Shown: positions 39,991 through 50,932, numbered from the stretch's first letter. The stretch is DNA of 64,000 nt from Nitrincola tibetensis (GCF_003284585.1 NZ_QKRX01000004.1:62001-126000); one strand, 5' to 3'. Notes: generated by a model not told the origin, from the letters alone. Translations and numbers: made by a program.

Positions 39991-40616
39991 TAGGCTTGTG
40001 ACTCTTCAGACAGTGGCGACTGTGCCAACATGGCATTGATATAAATATCACATAAATGAATAGCAAGCTCACTCGTGATTTCTCGATCTTCCATGGCTTT
40101 TTGCAGCCAAAACCCATCCATCATGACAGCTAACCCTTGGCTGGCCACTAATGCGCTTTCTTTAGGCATGAGTGCTTTTAAGTTATACAACAAATTACTC
40201 TGTAAACGGCTATAAATCAGCCTTTGAAGCCTCAAAAAAGGTTCACTAGGCGACGTCTGGCCATAGAGCATCAACCAAGCCCTTGCATTTTCTCGTGTAA
40301 ATATAGAAGGATCAAAGTTTCCCTTCAGTACCGCCGTCAATTTTGTCCTAGGTGTTTTCGCTTCTCTCATCAACTCAGCGACGTTATCGCCAATGAGTCG
40401 ATTGGCATACTTAACCACAGCATGAATTAACTCCATTTTATTTTTAAAATGGTAATTGACTATGCCGTGCGACATACCTGCTTTTTCACCTACGCGCGCG
40501 ACCGTCGTGCCTTCAAGCCCATGTTCAAGCATGACATAATAGGCGGCTTTGGTAAGATCGGCACGACGAATTTGTCCAATAGAGGTTTTCACGTTATGTT
40601 CCTTGACTTGAGACAA
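39990..40616 (-). CDS. betI: TetR-family repressor BetI
   Basis: 208 residues. N-terminal TetR helix-turn-helix (about 30-60, VARVGEKAGMSHGIVNYHFKNK) and a BetI-type ligand domain with the family-typical GNFDPS, AWLMLYG and DGFWLQKA segments. BetI represses bet genes until choline is present. Here it is not in the betBA operon but convergent with it, beyond the BCCT-like gene, and it carries a 14-bp palindrome in its own upstream region. Confidence 0.85.
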   Translation of the reverse strand: MSQVKEHNVKTSIGQIRRADLTKAAYYVMLEHGLEGTTVARVGEKAGMSHGIVNYHFKNKMELIHAVVKYANRLIGDNVAELMREAKTPRTKLTAVLKGNFDPSIFTRENARAWLMLYGQTSPSEPFLRLQRLIYSRLQSNLLYNLKALMPKESALVASQGLAVMMDGFWLQKAMEDREITSELAIHLCDIYINAMLAQSPLSEESQA

Positions 40617-40681
40617 TGCTCATATTCAAACTGACACAGATTGTACTTTGGCCACGCGACACACTTGCTACTCAACAATTC

Positions 40682-40695
40682 GTTTAGTCCTAAAC
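40682..40695. promoter_or_regulatory. Palindrome GTTTAGTCCTAAAC between betI and the CobW-like gene
   Basis: A perfect GTTTAG/CTAAAC dyad with a two-base centre lies 66 bases upstream of betI, followed by a further ACTAAAC half. The size and position fit a TetR-family operator for autoregulation. This is a candidate only. Confidence 0.4.
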
Positions 40696-40820
40696 ACTAA
40701 ACACGTGCCTTAGCCACAAATATCGGCCAAACAGACTACTCAATTTTGTCGGTCATGTATATGAGTCCATCGGTATAAATCGTGTATTATTCTTTTCTTT
40801 GAAATTTAACGAGATATCCT

Positions 40821-41876
40821 ATGCAAAAACGGATTCCCACTAATCTAATCACAGGTTTCTTAGGTTCGGGTAAAACAACGGCCATTAAACATTTAATTGG
40901 CTTAAAACCGTCCCATGAGAAATGGGTTGTGATCGTAAATGAGTTTGGTCAGGTCGGTGTTGATGAAATGGCGTATGAAACTCAGGGCGACATTACACTA
41001 GCCCCTTTATCAGGCGGATGTGTCTGTTGTCAGCTCAGTGGTGAGCTTCACAAAAGTTTGTCGCAACTTCTGGAGGCGGACCATTTTGACCGGCTACTGA
41101 TTGAGCCTACTGGCATGGGGCATCCCGCTGGCATACTGGATACCCTGCGTAAGCCGCACTTTAGTGAACGTCTTGATTTAAGAGCCACACTTTGCATCTT
41201 AGACCCTCGACAACTAGACGATCCAATGCTTAGCTTTAATGAAACCTTTCGTGATCAGATCAACCTAGCGGATATCCTGGTTGGCAATAAGTCCGACTTA
41301 CTCGATCTCGATCAAATTGAACGCTTCAAGTCCTTCGCCGACAAGCTATTTCCACCGAAGCTGAATTCGCAGATTACTCAATTTGGTCAATTGAAAATTG
41401 AATGGCTAGATGCCATCCAAGAAGGCATTGTCAGCACGACTGCCGCTCACTCAAGCCACGCTCACAAGCATGACCATGAACATAATCATGAGCACCATCC
41501 GCATGATCATGAGCATGCCCATGAAAATGCCGCCTCACCTCAGCCCTGTGCACCCATTAGAAAAACCAGCTCAGGCTTGGGCAAGTACAGCTGCGGATGG
41601 ATTTTTCACCCTGACGATATTTTTCCTTTTGATGAGCTTGAAGCCTTGATCCAATCAATACAGGGCGTTGATCGGCTAAAAGGGGCCTTTCGCTTAGGTG
41701 CTCCATGGGTGTTTTTTAATCGGGTTAGAGATGAAACCTTTTATGATGCCATTGCATATCGACGTGACTCCAGGATGGAAATCATCTCTCCCGAGCCCCT
41801 CGACTGGGATGCAATAGAAGCTGAGTTAATTGCCCTAACCCGAATAGGCCTCAACTCTCCTTATCGAGGCCTTTAA
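40821..41876 (+). CDS. COG0523 (CobW-type) GTP-dependent metallochaperone
   Basis: 351 residues. P-loop GFLGSGKTT at the N terminus, the metal motif GGCVCCQL (CxCC, about 65-72), NKSD guanine motif, a His/Asp/Glu-rich stretch (about 213-240) and the C-terminal CobW_C domain. Such proteins move Zn, Co or other metal ions to target enzymes. The neighbours are bet and serine-catabolism genes rather than cobalamin or zinc genes, so the client is unknown. Divergent from betI. Confidence 0.85.
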   Translation: MQKRIPTNLITGFLGSGKTTAIKHLIGLKPSHEKWVVIVNEFGQVGVDEMAYETQGDITLAPLSGGCVCCQLSGELHKSLSQLLEADHFDRLLIEPTGMGHPAGILDTLRKPHFSERLDLRATLCILDPRQLDDPMLSFNETFRDQINLADILVGNKSDLLDLDQIERFKSFADKLFPPKLNSQITQFGQLKIEWLDAIQEGIVSTTAAHSSHAHKHDHEHNHEHHPHDHEHAHENAASPQPCAPIRKTSSGLGKYSCGWIFHPDDIFPFDELEALIQSIQGVDRLKGAFRLGAPWVFFNRVRDETFYDAIAYRRDSRMEIISPEPLDWDAIEAELIALTRIGLNSPYRGL

Positions 41877-41889
41877 TCAATACAGGTCG

Positions 41890-43269
41890 TTAACACTCTA
41901 TCGCATTAACAGCGAGGCCTCCTTTAGAGGTCTCCTTGTATTTATCTTGCATATCGCGCCCTGTGTCCCGCATTGTGCGAATGACTTTATCCAGGGAAAT
42001 GAAATGTTCACCATCCCCTCTGAGTGCCATTTGCGCGGCATTGATGGCTTTCACTGACGCGATGGCATTACGCTCGATGCAAGGCACCTGCACAAGACCG
42101 CCAACCGGATCACAGGTTAATCCTAGATTGTGCTCCAAACCAATTTCGGCCGCATTTTCGACCTGCTCAGGTGTTCCACCTAAGACTTCACACAAGCCGG
42201 CAGCCGCCATCGCACAGGCCGATCCAACCTCACCTTGACACCCAACTTCCGCACCCGAAATCGATGCATTTTTCTTACAAAGAATCCCCACAGCCCCTGC
42301 TGCCAACAGAAAATCTACGACCTGCTTTTCACTCGCAGTAGGCTCGAACTTCATGTAATAGCAAAGGACGGCGGGAATGATACCCGCTGCGCCATTGGTG
42401 GGTGCTGTCACCATGCGTCCACCTGCGGCATTTTCTTCATTAACGGCCAACGCATAGACATTGACCCAATCCATGACTGAAAAATTAGTCGCAATCACAT
42501 TTTTGTTCTGCTGAACGGACTTTAAGCGCTCATGAAAGGCAGATGCACGGCGCCTAACATTTAAACCACCTGGTAGCATGCCTTGATGCTTGAGACCATT
42601 TTCCACACACTCCAGCATCACCTGCCAGATCTTATTCAGCCCTGAGCGAATATCGGCTTCTGAACGCCAAACCTTTTCATTCTCCAGCATGAGCTCACTA
42701 ATACTCATTTGATGAGTCTTACACAATGCCAGCAACTCGACCGCTGTATCAAACTCATAAGGCAAGCGAGATGAATGAAGTATGAGTTTGTCTTTTGCAG
42801 CATCGGCTTCGGTGACCACAAAGCCGCCACCAATCGAATAATAGGTGTTCTGATGCAACTCAATCTGATCCGCATACGCACGAATGCTCATCGCGTTAGG
42901 ATGGTGTGGAAGAGACTCCTCAAGAAACACCATATCACGCGACTCGACAAAGGCGACATCATGCGATCGGTTAAGCGTCAATATTTGTGACGCTAACAAC
43001 GCTTCAATGGATGAATCAATCACACTTGGATCAATACTGTCGGGACGCTCCCCCATTAATCCCATTAAAATTGCACGATCAGTGGCGTGCCCTTTACCCG
43101 TTGCGGACAAAGAACCATACAACAGAACTTCAATACGTGTGACCTGCGTCAACACATCCATTTGCACTAATTCATTGACGAAATCATTCGCCGCACACAT
43201 TGGACCTACCGTATGTGAACTGGAAGGTCCCACCCCTATTTTAAAAAGGTCAAAAACGCTGATTGACAT
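41890..43269 (-). CDS. sdaA: L-serine ammonia-lyase (iron-sulfur)
   Basis: 459 residues of the single-chain SdaA type. N-terminal beta domain ([20 protein letters not shown]) and alpha domain with Cys ligands in [15 protein letters not shown] and CDPVGG for a [4Fe-4S] cluster. It deaminates serine to pyruvate. Last gene of the glyA-soxBDAG-purU-sdaA run, converting serine made from sarcosine-derived glycine into pyruvate. Confidence 0.94.
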   Translation of the reverse strand: MSISVFDLFKIGVGPSSSHTVGPMCAANDFVNELVQMDVLTQVTRIEVLLYGSLSATGKGHATDRAILMGLMGERPDSIDPSVIDSSIEALLASQILTLNRSHDVAFVESRDMVFLEESLPHHPNAMSIRAYADQIELHQNTYYSIGGGFVVTEADAAKDKLILHSSRLPYEFDTAVELLALCKTHQMSISELMLENEKVWRSEADIRSGLNKIWQVMLECVENGLKHQGMLPGGLNVRRRASAFHERLKSVQQNKNVIATNFSVMDWVNVYALAVNEENAAGGRMVTAPTNGAAGIIPAVLCYYMKFEPTASEKQVVDFLLAAGAVGILCKKNASISGAEVGCQGEVGSACAMAAAGLCEVLGGTPEQVENAAEIGLEHNLGLTCDPVGGLVQVPCIERNAIASVKAINAAQMALRGDGEHFISLDKVIRTMRDTGRDMQDKYKETSKGGLAVNAIEC

Positions 43270-43297
43270 CGCGCTTCCTCAAAGACTTATTGTTTTG

Positions 43298-44161
43298 TTA
43301 ATTGGCAAAAACGACCGTCTTGCTGCCCTGCATAAACACTCGACGCTCGATGTGATAGCTTACCGCACGAGCCAGCGTTAAACACTCTATATCCCGCCCT
43401 TTTGCCACTAAATCTTCTGGATAATGGCTATGATCTACCGATTCTACCCCCTGAGCGATAATCGGCCCCTCATCCAAATCGTTGTTAATGTAATGCGCTG
43501 TCGCTCCAACAAGCTTGACACCTTTATCATAGGCCTGATGATACGGTTTTGCCCCTTTAAAACCCGGCAACAAGGAGTGATGTATATTGATTGCGCGCCC
43601 CGATAGTTTGCTGCACATATCAGCGGACAACACCTGCATATAGCGCGCTAAAATAACTAACTCAGCTCCCGTTTGCTGGATAATGCTCCAGACCTGTGCT
43701 TCCTGTTCCGCTTTTGTTGTTGGCGTAATGGGTAAATGATGATAAGGGAGCTTATGCCAAGCGGCTAAGGGCTCTAAATCCGGATGATTTGAAACGATGG
43801 CTTTAATATCAATGGGTAACTGGCCAATACGGTAACGATACAGAAGATCATTTAAACAATGATCTGACTTAGAAACCATAATGACGACGGGCATACGAGT
43901 GCCAGGTGCCGTTAATTCAAATGCCATGTCGAAGGGCTGCGCTCGGTCACCAAAGCGGCTAACAAAGGAAGCCGAGTCGAACGCTCCCTCAGGCCGAAAT
44001 TCGACACGAATCACGAAGCCCTGCCCTTCTCGATCATCAAAAGAATTAAGCTCAGTGATGTAACAGTTTTCTTCTCTCAAGAAGCGTGTCACAACATCCA
44101 CTGTCCCTATTTTGCTGGGACACTGTGCGGCCAATATCCAATTATCGTGATGTGTTGTCAT
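43298..44161 (-). CDS. purU: Formyltetrahydrofolate deformylase
   Basis: 287 residues. N-terminal ACT domain (about 10-85) and C-terminal formyl transferase domain with HHSLLPGFKGAKPYHQAY and the catalytic Asp in NDLDEGPI. It hydrolyses 10-formyl-THF to THF and formate. AAGGAG eight bases before the ATG at 44161 favours that start over 44167. In this cluster it releases methyl carbon from sarcosine as formate, the substrate of the formate dehydrogenase at 54.5-59 kb. Confidence 0.93.
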   Translation of the reverse strand: MTTHHDNWILAAQCPSKIGTVDVVTRFLREENCYITELNSFDDREGQGFVIRVEFRPEGAFDSASFVSRFGDRAQPFDMAFELTAPGTRMPVVIMVSKSDHCLNDLLYRYRIGQLPIDIKAIVSNHPDLEPLAAWHKLPYHHLPITPTTKAEQEAQVWSIIQQTGAELVILARYMQVLSADMCSKLSGRAINIHHSLLPGFKGAKPYHQAYDKGVKLVGATAHYINNDLDEGPIIAQGVESVDHSHYPEDLVAKGRDIECLTLARAVSYHIERRVFMQGSKTVVFAN

Positions 44162-44229
44162 CGTCATAGCTCCTTGAGCATACGGGTCGGGGGTGCAGGA
44201 AAAGTACCTCCACCCTCTGTAACAAAATA

Positions 44230-44850
44230 TTAGACAGTAAAGGTCAGATCAAATTCACGCCCTGCGTCTGTTATCCATCGATAACAATAGTCAGCAAAGC
44301 TGCGTCGTATCACCAACTCCCACTCTTGCTCATTGGGTCGTCGAATAATGGCCGTTGCTTTAGCAAAGGTTGTCGCGACGGCTTTGCCAACCGGAAAGTT
44401 GCGCTCATGAACGTCATAGACACACGACTTACTCAATAAATCAAAGACTTTGTCTCCTTTTAAACGCAACAGGGTTTGTCCACCGCCTACGTTCACTATT
44501 GAGAAATGCCCTGAAATTTGCTGACGTAAATTTTGTTCGACCTCATACTCTTGTCCTGCAGGAAGGATTAACAACCATTCATCTGGCGAGAGCCATTGCA
44601 CACTGGCACCTGTCGTTTCATTCAAAACGAATGTGAGTGGCTGCAGGGGTAACTCAACGCCAACTACAGACAACACCGCACTTTTTAACGACTCGTTGTC
44701 AGCCTGCCCACGCAGAATCAAGTGACCTAAAAACGCATGCTCCGTGACAATCAATGCCCTCCCACCTTTAACAGAAGACTGATGAGCCAATGGCGACTCA
44801 GCCATCACCTCAGATCCAGGACATTGGTTAAATACAGCAACCTTAGACAT
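44230..44850 (-). CDS. soxG: Sarcosine oxidase gamma subunit
   Basis: 206 residues with the GcvT-like fold of SoxG (LRLKGDKVFDLLSKSCVYDVH and a FAKATAIIRRP segment). Small subunit of the heterotetrameric sarcosine oxidase. It overlaps the soxA stop by eight bases. Confidence 0.9.
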   Translation of the reverse strand: MSKVAVFNQCPGSEVMAESPLAHQSSVKGGRALIVTEHAFLGHLILRGQADNESLKSAVLSVVGVELPLQPLTFVLNETTGASVQWLSPDEWLLILPAGQEYEVEQNLRQQISGHFSIVNVGGGQTLLRLKGDKVFDLLSKSCVYDVHERNFPVGKAVATTFAKATAIIRRPNEQEWELVIRRSFADYCYRWITDAGREFDLTFTV

Positions 44851-47800
44851 TTTGACGTACCCCTTTTGGATCCAAGAAGATAGGACTCACCACTTCAGCT
44901 TCGATGACCTTGCCATCTGCCATCGGCATGTAGACTTTTTCACCCATGCGTTTCGAACCACTCACCAACAGTGCCAAAGCAAACCCATGACCTAGAGTTG
45001 GACTGAAGTAACTCGATGTCACATGGCCTACCATTTTCATCGGAATGCTTTGCGTAGGATCCAGCACGATTTGAGCACCCTCTTGCAAGACAACCTTAGG
45101 ATCGACAGGTTTTAATCCCACCAATTGTTTACGGTCTTCGCGACGTGTGTCGGGACGCGATAATGCACGCTGCCCTATCCAGGAAAAGGGCTTGTCATAA
45201 CCGACGCACCACTGCATGCCAAGATCCTCTGGCGTAACCGAACCATCGGTGTCTTGTCCAACAATGATAAAGCCCTTTTCGGCTCTGAGAACATGCATGG
45301 TTTCAGTGCCATAAGGCGTTAAACCGTATGTATGTTCGTGAGCAAACAAGGCTTTCCAAACATGCATGGCATAGTTGGCTTGCACGTTAATCTCGTAGGT
45401 CAACTCACCCGTAAATGAAATTCGATAAACACGTGCCGGCACACCTGCCACCTGCCCTTGACGACACTCCATAAACTTGAAGGTGTCTTTTGACAGGTCG
45501 ATATCGGTTATTTCAGACAGAAGATCTCGCGCTTTAGGTCCAGACAAGGTCATGGTTGCCCAATGATCCGTCACTGACGTAAAGTAAACCTCAAGTTCAG
45601 GCCATTCTGTTTGATGCCAGAGTTCCAGCCATTCAAGAATGGCAGCTGCTCCACCCGTTGTTGTGGTCATCAAGAAATGATTGTCGCCTAAACAGGTCGT
45701 GACACCATCATCCATCACCATACCGTCGTCTTTACACATCAAACCATAACGGCATTTATCAACGCCCAGTTGTGCCCATTTATTGGTGTACACCCGGCCA
45801 ATAAATTCACGTGCATCCTTACCCTGAATATCAATTTTACCTAGAGTCGACGCATCAAGAATGCCTACTTTTTCACGCACGGCACGACATTCACGTTGCA
45901 CGGCATCGTGCATCGTTTCATTACCAACAGGGAAGTACCAAGGACGCTTCCACTGCCCGACATCTTCAAACTTAGCGCCACGTTGTAAATGCCAAGCGTG
46001 AAGCGCTGTGTAGCGCTCTGGATCAAAAAGATCGCGGCAATGGCGACCCGCAATAGCACCAAACGTAATACCCGTGTAGTTCGGACGAAAGACGGTTGTA
46101 CCCGTTTCAGGGATCGTCTGATTCAATAGACGAGCCGCAATGGCCATTCCGTTGATATTGCCAAGTTTGCCTTGATCCGTACCAAAACCGAGCGCCGTGT
46201 AGCGCTTGACATGCTCAATGGACTCAAACCCTTCACGCGTTGCCAACTCAATGCCCGCTGCCGTGACATCGTTTTGTAAATCGACAAACTGTTTCGGGGC
46301 ACGCATTGTCGGTTTTTCATGTGGCACTTGGAACAGAGCTATAGGTTTGGACTCCAACTGCTTAGTGACACTTGGCAATTCAATACCAGAGACACTAAAG
46401 CCACTGGCCAGCGCAGCTTTTGAACCTGCTTCAGCCCCTTCAGCCAAGATTCTATCCAAAGCATAGACACCCTTAACGGCACCGACTGGGGTCAAACCTT
46501 TCACGTTCCCGGGTATGAAGCCAATAATGTCATCACGCCAAATTGGACGTGTCCCAGTATGGGCCGACAAATGCACGACAGGACTAAAGCCACCCGAACT
46601 CGCAATGGTGTCACAAGCCAAATCTTCTTTCGTACCGGTTAGTGTAAAGGTTGCAGGATCCACCCCAGACACTCGAGCACCCGTAACCCGCTTCGTACCC
46701 TTTGCCTCAAACACAGCACTGCCTGTGATGATACGAATGCCTTTTTTACGCGCCTCTTTGACACAATCGCCCTCAGGATTAGGTCTGGCATCAACAATCG
46801 CAACCACTTCACGACCCGCTTCAGTCCAGTCTAATGCAGCACGATAGCCATCATCATTGGTCGTCGTCACCACTAAGCGTTGCCCAGGAATAACAGCATA
46901 CCGGCGAATATAGGTCGAAACCGCACCGCAAATCATGTTCCCAGGTACATCATTGTTAGCATAGACCAAGGGTCTTTCATGCGCACCCGTGGCTAGGATC
47001 ACCTGATGCGCCCTAACATGATGCATGCGTGAGCGAACTTGGTTGGCATCCGGTGCTGTGTCCGCAAGGTGCTCAGTACGGCGTTCATGCAACGTTGCAA
47101 AATTATGATCGTGTAAACCATTGGCAGTGGTGCGCGGCAGTAAAAGCACTTCGGGCATGGAGGCTAACTCAGCCAACACCTGCGTGACCCAAAGGTTCGC
47201 AGCTTGCCCATTGAGCTGATCGCGTGTGTCCAAAAGATGCCCGCCCATCTGCTCTTGCTCATCACAGAGAATCACACGTGCCCCCGAACGACCTGCTGCA
47301 AGTGCCGCTGACAAGCCCGCTGGCCCAGCCCCTATAACCAGCACATCACAATGACGATGATAGTGATCATACTGGTCAGGATCCTTTTCCTTAGGTGAAC
47401 GCCCTAAGCCTGCGGCTTTACGAATGAGTTTTTCATAGGTCATCCACATGGATGCAGGGGCCATAAAGGTTTTGTAGTAAAAGCCAGGCCCCATCATCGG
47501 TCCACCTAACTTGCCAACCAGCCCCATTGCATCATTCTCAACATTCGGCCAACCATTGGTGCTACGGGCGGCCAAACCTGAATAGAGCGCTTGTTGAGTA
47601 GCACGAATATTCGGGACTTGTGCCGCTTCAGTGGCCCCCAATTGCATGATGGCATTCGGCTCCTCAGCACCCGCCGCAACGATGCCGCGCGGCCGAGAAT
47701 ACTTAAAGCTACGATTAACAATGCTGACCCCGTTCGCCAGTAATGCCGATGCCAAGGTATCCCCTTTGAAACCGGTGTATTGGTTTCCATTAAACGTGAA

Positions 47801-47860
47801 CGTATAGGTTTGAGTACGATCGATGCAACCACCCAACCCAAGACGATTAACTTGGCTCAT
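44843..47860 (-). CDS. soxA: Sarcosine oxidase alpha subunit
   Basis: 1005 residues. An N-terminal ferredoxin-like region (about 15-95), an FAD/NAD(P)-binding part with VLVIGAGPAGLSAALAAGRSG (about 173), and a C-terminal GcvT-like folate-binding half (about 610-990, LGKIDIQGKDAREFIGRVY). It oxidises sarcosine to glycine and passes the methyl group to THF as 5,10-methylene-THF. The start overlaps the soxD stop (ATGA). Confidence 0.96.
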   Translation of the reverse strand: MSQVNRLGLGGCIDRTQTYTFTFNGNQYTGFKGDTLASALLANGVSIVNRSFKYSRPRGIVAAGAEEPNAIMQLGATEAAQVPNIRATQQALYSGLAARSTNGWPNVENDAMGLVGKLGGPMMGPGFYYKTFMAPASMWMTYEKLIRKAAGLGRSPKEKDPDQYDHYHRHCDVLVIGAGPAGLSAALAAGRSGARVILCDEQEQMGGHLLDTRDQLNGQAANLWVTQVLAELASMPEVLLLPRTTANGLHDHNFATLHERRTEHLADTAPDANQVRSRMHHVRAHQVILATGAHERPLVYANNDVPGNMICGAVSTYIRRYAVIPGQRLVVTTTNDDGYRAALDWTEAGREVVAIVDARPNPEGDCVKEARKKGIRIITGSAVFEAKGTKRVTGARVSGVDPATFTLTGTKEDLACDTIASSGGFSPVVHLSAHTGTRPIWRDDIIGFIPGNVKGLTPVGAVKGVYALDRILAEGAEAGSKAALASGFSVSGIELPSVTKQLESKPIALFQVPHEKPTMRAPKQFVDLQNDVTAAGIELATREGFESIEHVKRYTALGFGTDQGKLGNINGMAIAARLLNQTIPETGTTVFRPNYTGITFGAIAGRHCRDLFDPERYTALHAWHLQRGAKFEDVGQWKRPWYFPVGNETMHDAVQRECRAVREKVGILDASTLGKIDIQGKDAREFIGRVYTNKWAQLGVDKCRYGLMCKDDGMVMDDGVTTCLGDNHFLMTTTTGGAAAILEWLELWHQTEWPELEVYFTSVTDHWATMTLSGPKARDLLSEITDIDLSKDTFKFMECRQGQVAGVPARVYRISFTGELTYEINVQANYAMHVWKALFAHEHTYGLTPYGTETMHVLRAEKGFIIVGQDTDGSVTPEDLGMQWCVGYDKPFSWIGQRALSRPDTRREDRKQLVGLKPVDPKVVLQEGAQIVLDPTQSIPMKMVGHVTSSYFSPTLGHGFALALLVSGSKRMGEKVYMPMADGKVIEAEVVSPIFLDPKGVRQNV

Positions 47861-48165
47861 GAACGACCTCCTTTAGCGAGACTTTCAGCCGTTACCTTGG
47901 GTTTCTCACCCATCTTATAGGTTTCAAGAATTTCATAACTCACTGTGTGGCGGGTCACGTTAAAAAACTTACGACAGCCCGTTGCATGCACCCATAACTC
48001 ATGATGAATTCCACGCGGATTATCACGGAAGAACAAATATTCTGCCCACTCCTCATCGCTGCATTGCTCTGGTGACAGAGGTCTGGCGATATGGGCTTGG
48101 CCTTTGGGTCTAAACTCAGCTTCTTCACGATGTTCCCCACAGTAGGGACAGAAAATATGTAACAT
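47857..48165 (-). CDS. soxD: Sarcosine oxidase delta subunit
   Basis: 102 residues. Zinc ligands CPYCG (Cys6, Cys9) and HATGC complete the site. Typical order soxB-soxD-soxA-soxG. Confidence 0.94.
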   Translation of the reverse strand: MLHIFCPYCGEHREEAEFRPKGQAHIARPLSPEQCSDEEWAEYLFFRDNPRGIHHELWVHATGCRKFFNVTRHTVSYEILETYKMGEKPKVTAESLAKGGRS

Positions 48166-48180
48166 GTTTAATCCCTCGAA

Positions 48181-49431
48181 TTAATGGGCAACACCGGCGG
48201 CGCCGTGCTCGTCAATCAACTTACCACTCACAAACCGATCAATACTGAACGGCGCGGCCAATGGATGCGCATAGCCTTTTGCAAGCGTCCAAGCAAAGAC
48301 ATTGCCAGACCCTGGCGTCGCTTTAAAACCACCCGTTCCCCAACCGCAATTGAAAAATAGACCTTTGACAGGAGTGGCCGATAGAATTGGGCAGGCATCT
48401 GGACAAGTATCCACGATCCCTCCCCACTGGCGGTTCATGCGCACGCGTGAAAAAATTGGGAACATTTCAACGATGGCTTGTAAGGTATGTTCGATGGTGG
48501 GATAGCTTCCGCGTTGGCCATACCCATTGTAACCATCAATCCCGGCCCCGATGACTAGATCTCCTTTATCCGACTGACTGGCATAACCATGCACATGGTT
48601 AGACATCACGACCGTGTCTAAAATCGGTTTAATCGGCTCAGAAACCAATGCTTGCAGAGGATGAGATTCAAGCGGCAATTTAATACCGGCCATTTTAGCC
48701 AACACACTGGAGTTACCTGCCGCAACACACCCCACCGTTTCTGCACCAATAAAGCCGCGGTTGGTTTCCACACCTACAATTTGTCCATCTTCAATGCGCA
48801 TACCAATGACTTCGGTTTGCTGGATCAGATCCACGCCCAGTGCATCAGCTCCTCGAGCAAATCCCCAGGCCACCGCATCGTGGCGAGCTACGCCCGCTCT
48901 AGGTTGCCAAGAAGCGCCCAAGACTGGGAATCGAGCATCGGCTGAACAATTCAAAATCGGGCAAATTTCTTGAACCTGCTGGGTATCCAACACCTCCCCA
49001 TCGATTCCGTTCAGACGATTGGCATTCACACGTCGCTGAATATCGCGCATATCTTGTAAGGTGTGGCCGAGGTTCAAGACGCCACGCTGCGAGAACATCA
49101 CGTTATAATTCAGATCTTGTGACAGACCTTCCCAGAGTTTCATGGCATGCTCATACAATGCGGCCGCCTCATCCCACAAATAGTTTGAGCGCACGATGGT
49201 CGTGTTGCGAGCGGTATTTCCGCCCCCCAGCCAACCTTTTTCAATTACTGCGACATTGGTGATGCCATGTTCTTTCGCCAAATAATACGCCGTTGCTAAA
49301 CCATGTCCGCCCGCTCCGACAATGATCACATCGTATTTTTTCTTTGGCGTTGGATTACGCCAAAGTCTTTGCCAATTTTCATTGTGTGTTAGAGCATGTT
49401 TAGCCAGCCCAAAACCTGAATAACGCTGCAT
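48181..49431 (-). CDS. soxB: Sarcosine oxidase beta subunit
   Basis: 416 residues, DAO-type flavoprotein. FAD motif [17 protein letters not shown] near residue 35, and the C-terminal [16 protein letters not shown] segment. The sarcosine-binding subunit that carries covalent FMN in relatives. Starts 20 bases after glyA. Confidence 0.95.
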   Translation of the reverse strand: MQRYSGFGLAKHALTHNENWQRLWRNPTPKKKYDVIIVGAGGHGLATAYYLAKEHGITNVAVIEKGWLGGGNTARNTTIVRSNYLWDEAAALYEHAMKLWEGLSQDLNYNVMFSQRGVLNLGHTLQDMRDIQRRVNANRLNGIDGEVLDTQQVQEICPILNCSADARFPVLGASWQPRAGVARHDAVAWGFARGADALGVDLIQQTEVIGMRIEDGQIVGVETNRGFIGAETVGCVAAGNSSVLAKMAGIKLPLESHPLQALVSEPIKPILDTVVMSNHVHGYASQSDKGDLVIGAGIDGYNGYGQRGSYPTIEHTLQAIVEMFPIFSRVRMNRQWGGIVDTCPDACPILSATPVKGLFFNCGWGTGGFKATPGSGNVFAWTLAKGYAHPLAAPFSIDRFVSGKLIDEHGAAGVAH

Positions 49432-49451
49432 AACTTTCTCCTGATCCAGGC

Positions 49452-50747
49452 CTAGCCTTGGGTCTGTGTGTAAACGGGGAAACGTGAACAGAGTGACGAA
49501 ACTTGATCTCGAACCTGTGCCTCTACCTCTGCGGATGCATCACCCGCCGCCATGGCATCCAGAATGTCGCATATCCAACCAGAGAGTTCGCGACACTCAT
49601 CTACACCAAATCCTCTTGATGTGACAGCCGGTGTTCCGATACGAAGACCTGACGTCACGAAGGGGCTTTGTGGATCGTTGGGGACTGAGTTTTTATTGAC
49701 TGTAATGTGCGCACGACCCAACGCGGCATCGGCCTCTTTTCCAGTTAACCCTTGTCGAATCAAGGACACTAAAAACAAATGATCTTGCGTACCGCCCGAG
49801 ACCACATCATAGCCACGCTCAATGAAAACAGCGGCCATGGCTTTGGCGTTATCAAGCACCTGTTGTTGATAGGTCACAAACTCAGGCTCCATCGCTTCTT
49901 TAAAAGCGACAGCCTTCGCTGCGATAACATGCATCAACGGCCCACCTTGCTGACCAGGGAAGACAGCGCCGTTAAGCCGCTTATGCAAAGACTCATCGTC
50001 TTTAGCCGTCAGAATTAACCCGCCGCGAGGTCCACGCAATGTTTTGTGAGTCGTTGTTGTCACCACATCCGCAAACGGGAGAGGACTTGGGTATAGACCT
50101 GTTGCGACTAAGCCTGCAATATGCGCCATGTCAACAAAGAAGACCGCGCCTACTTCGTCCGCAATACGGCGAAAACGAGCCCAATCAACAATCAAAGAAT
50201 ACGCCGAAAAACCCGCAATGATCATTTTAGGACGATGCTCACGCGCTAAACGGTCAACTTCATCGTAATCAATTTCGCCTGTTTCTGGATTTAAACCATA
50301 TTGTACAGCTTTGTAATACTTACCTGAGAAGTTCGGCGCCGCACCGTGGGTTAAGTGTCCACCATGTGCCAAGCTCATTCCCAAAATTGTATCGCCGGGT
50401 TGTACCATGGCCATAAACACCGCCGCATTGGCTTGTGCACCAGAGTGAGGCTGTACGTTGGCGTAACAGGCACCAAAGAGCTGACAAGCACGCTCGATAG
50501 CTAGCGCTTCGACCTTATCAACCGCTTCGCAACCACCGTAGTATCGTTTACCTGGATACCCTTCTGCGTACTTATTCGTTAACTGCCCACCTTGCGCTTG
50601 CATAACGCGAACGCTTGTGTAGTTTTCAGATGCGATCAACTCGACATGTGCTTCTTGGCGAGCCTGTTCCTCGTTTAGCATTTGGGCTAAATCGTTATCG
50701 TATGTTGCAATAGAATCTTGGCGGGAAAACCCATCACGATGAATCAT
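49452..50747 (-). CDS. glyA: Serine hydroxymethyltransferase, betaine-cluster copy
   Basis: 431 residues. PLP Lys in [14 protein letters not shown] (about 240), [11 protein letters not shown] and other SHMT signatures. In this operon it joins glycine and 5,10-methylene-THF from sarcosine oxidation to serine. First gene of the sox run; upstream lies a 19-bp direct repeat of TTTGCGACA. A second housekeeping glyA elsewhere is likely. Confidence 0.96.
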   Translation of the reverse strand: MIHRDGFSRQDSIATYDNDLAQMLNEEQARQEAHVELIASENYTSVRVMQAQGGQLTNKYAEGYPGKRYYGGCEAVDKVEALAIERACQLFGACYANVQPHSGAQANAAVFMAMVQPGDTILGMSLAHGGHLTHGAAPNFSGKYYKAVQYGLNPETGEIDYDEVDRLAREHRPKMIIAGFSAYSLIVDWARFRRIADEVGAVFFVDMAHIAGLVATGLYPSPLPFADVVTTTTHKTLRGPRGGLILTAKDDESLHKRLNGAVFPGQQGGPLMHVIAAKAVAFKEAMEPEFVTYQQQVLDNAKAMAAVFIERGYDVVSGGTQDHLFLVSLIRQGLTGKEADAALGRAHITVNKNSVPNDPQSPFVTSGLRIGTPAVTSRGFGVDECRELSGWICDILDAMAAGDASAEVEAQVRDQVSSLCSRFPVYTQTQG

Positions 50748-50881
50748 TGGTCGCTCCTGTTATGGACAAAGCAAATTATGGAAAGCAGCCCCCTGTCTAA
50801 TCAGGTATGCATGCTATTTTCAGCTGATGGTATCCTTGCCCCGTATTATTCAGATGCCTCGCACCGTCAGCACAAGATCCA

Positions 50882-50909
50882 TTTGCGACATGGCTATCAA
50901 TTTGCGACA
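50882..50909 (-). promoter_or_regulatory. Direct repeat TTTGCGACA-N10-TTTGCGACA, candidate GbdR site
   Basis: Two identical nonamers at 50882-50890 and 50901-50909, 19 bases apart, 134-162 bases upstream of glyA. Two AraC-type helix-turn-helix units usually bind such tandem half-sites in two turns of DNA. Similar TGTCGC elements lie near gbdR, gbcAB and the BCCT gene. Confidence 0.55.
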
Positions 50910-50932
50910 AAACACGGTGAATACAGCTAAAT

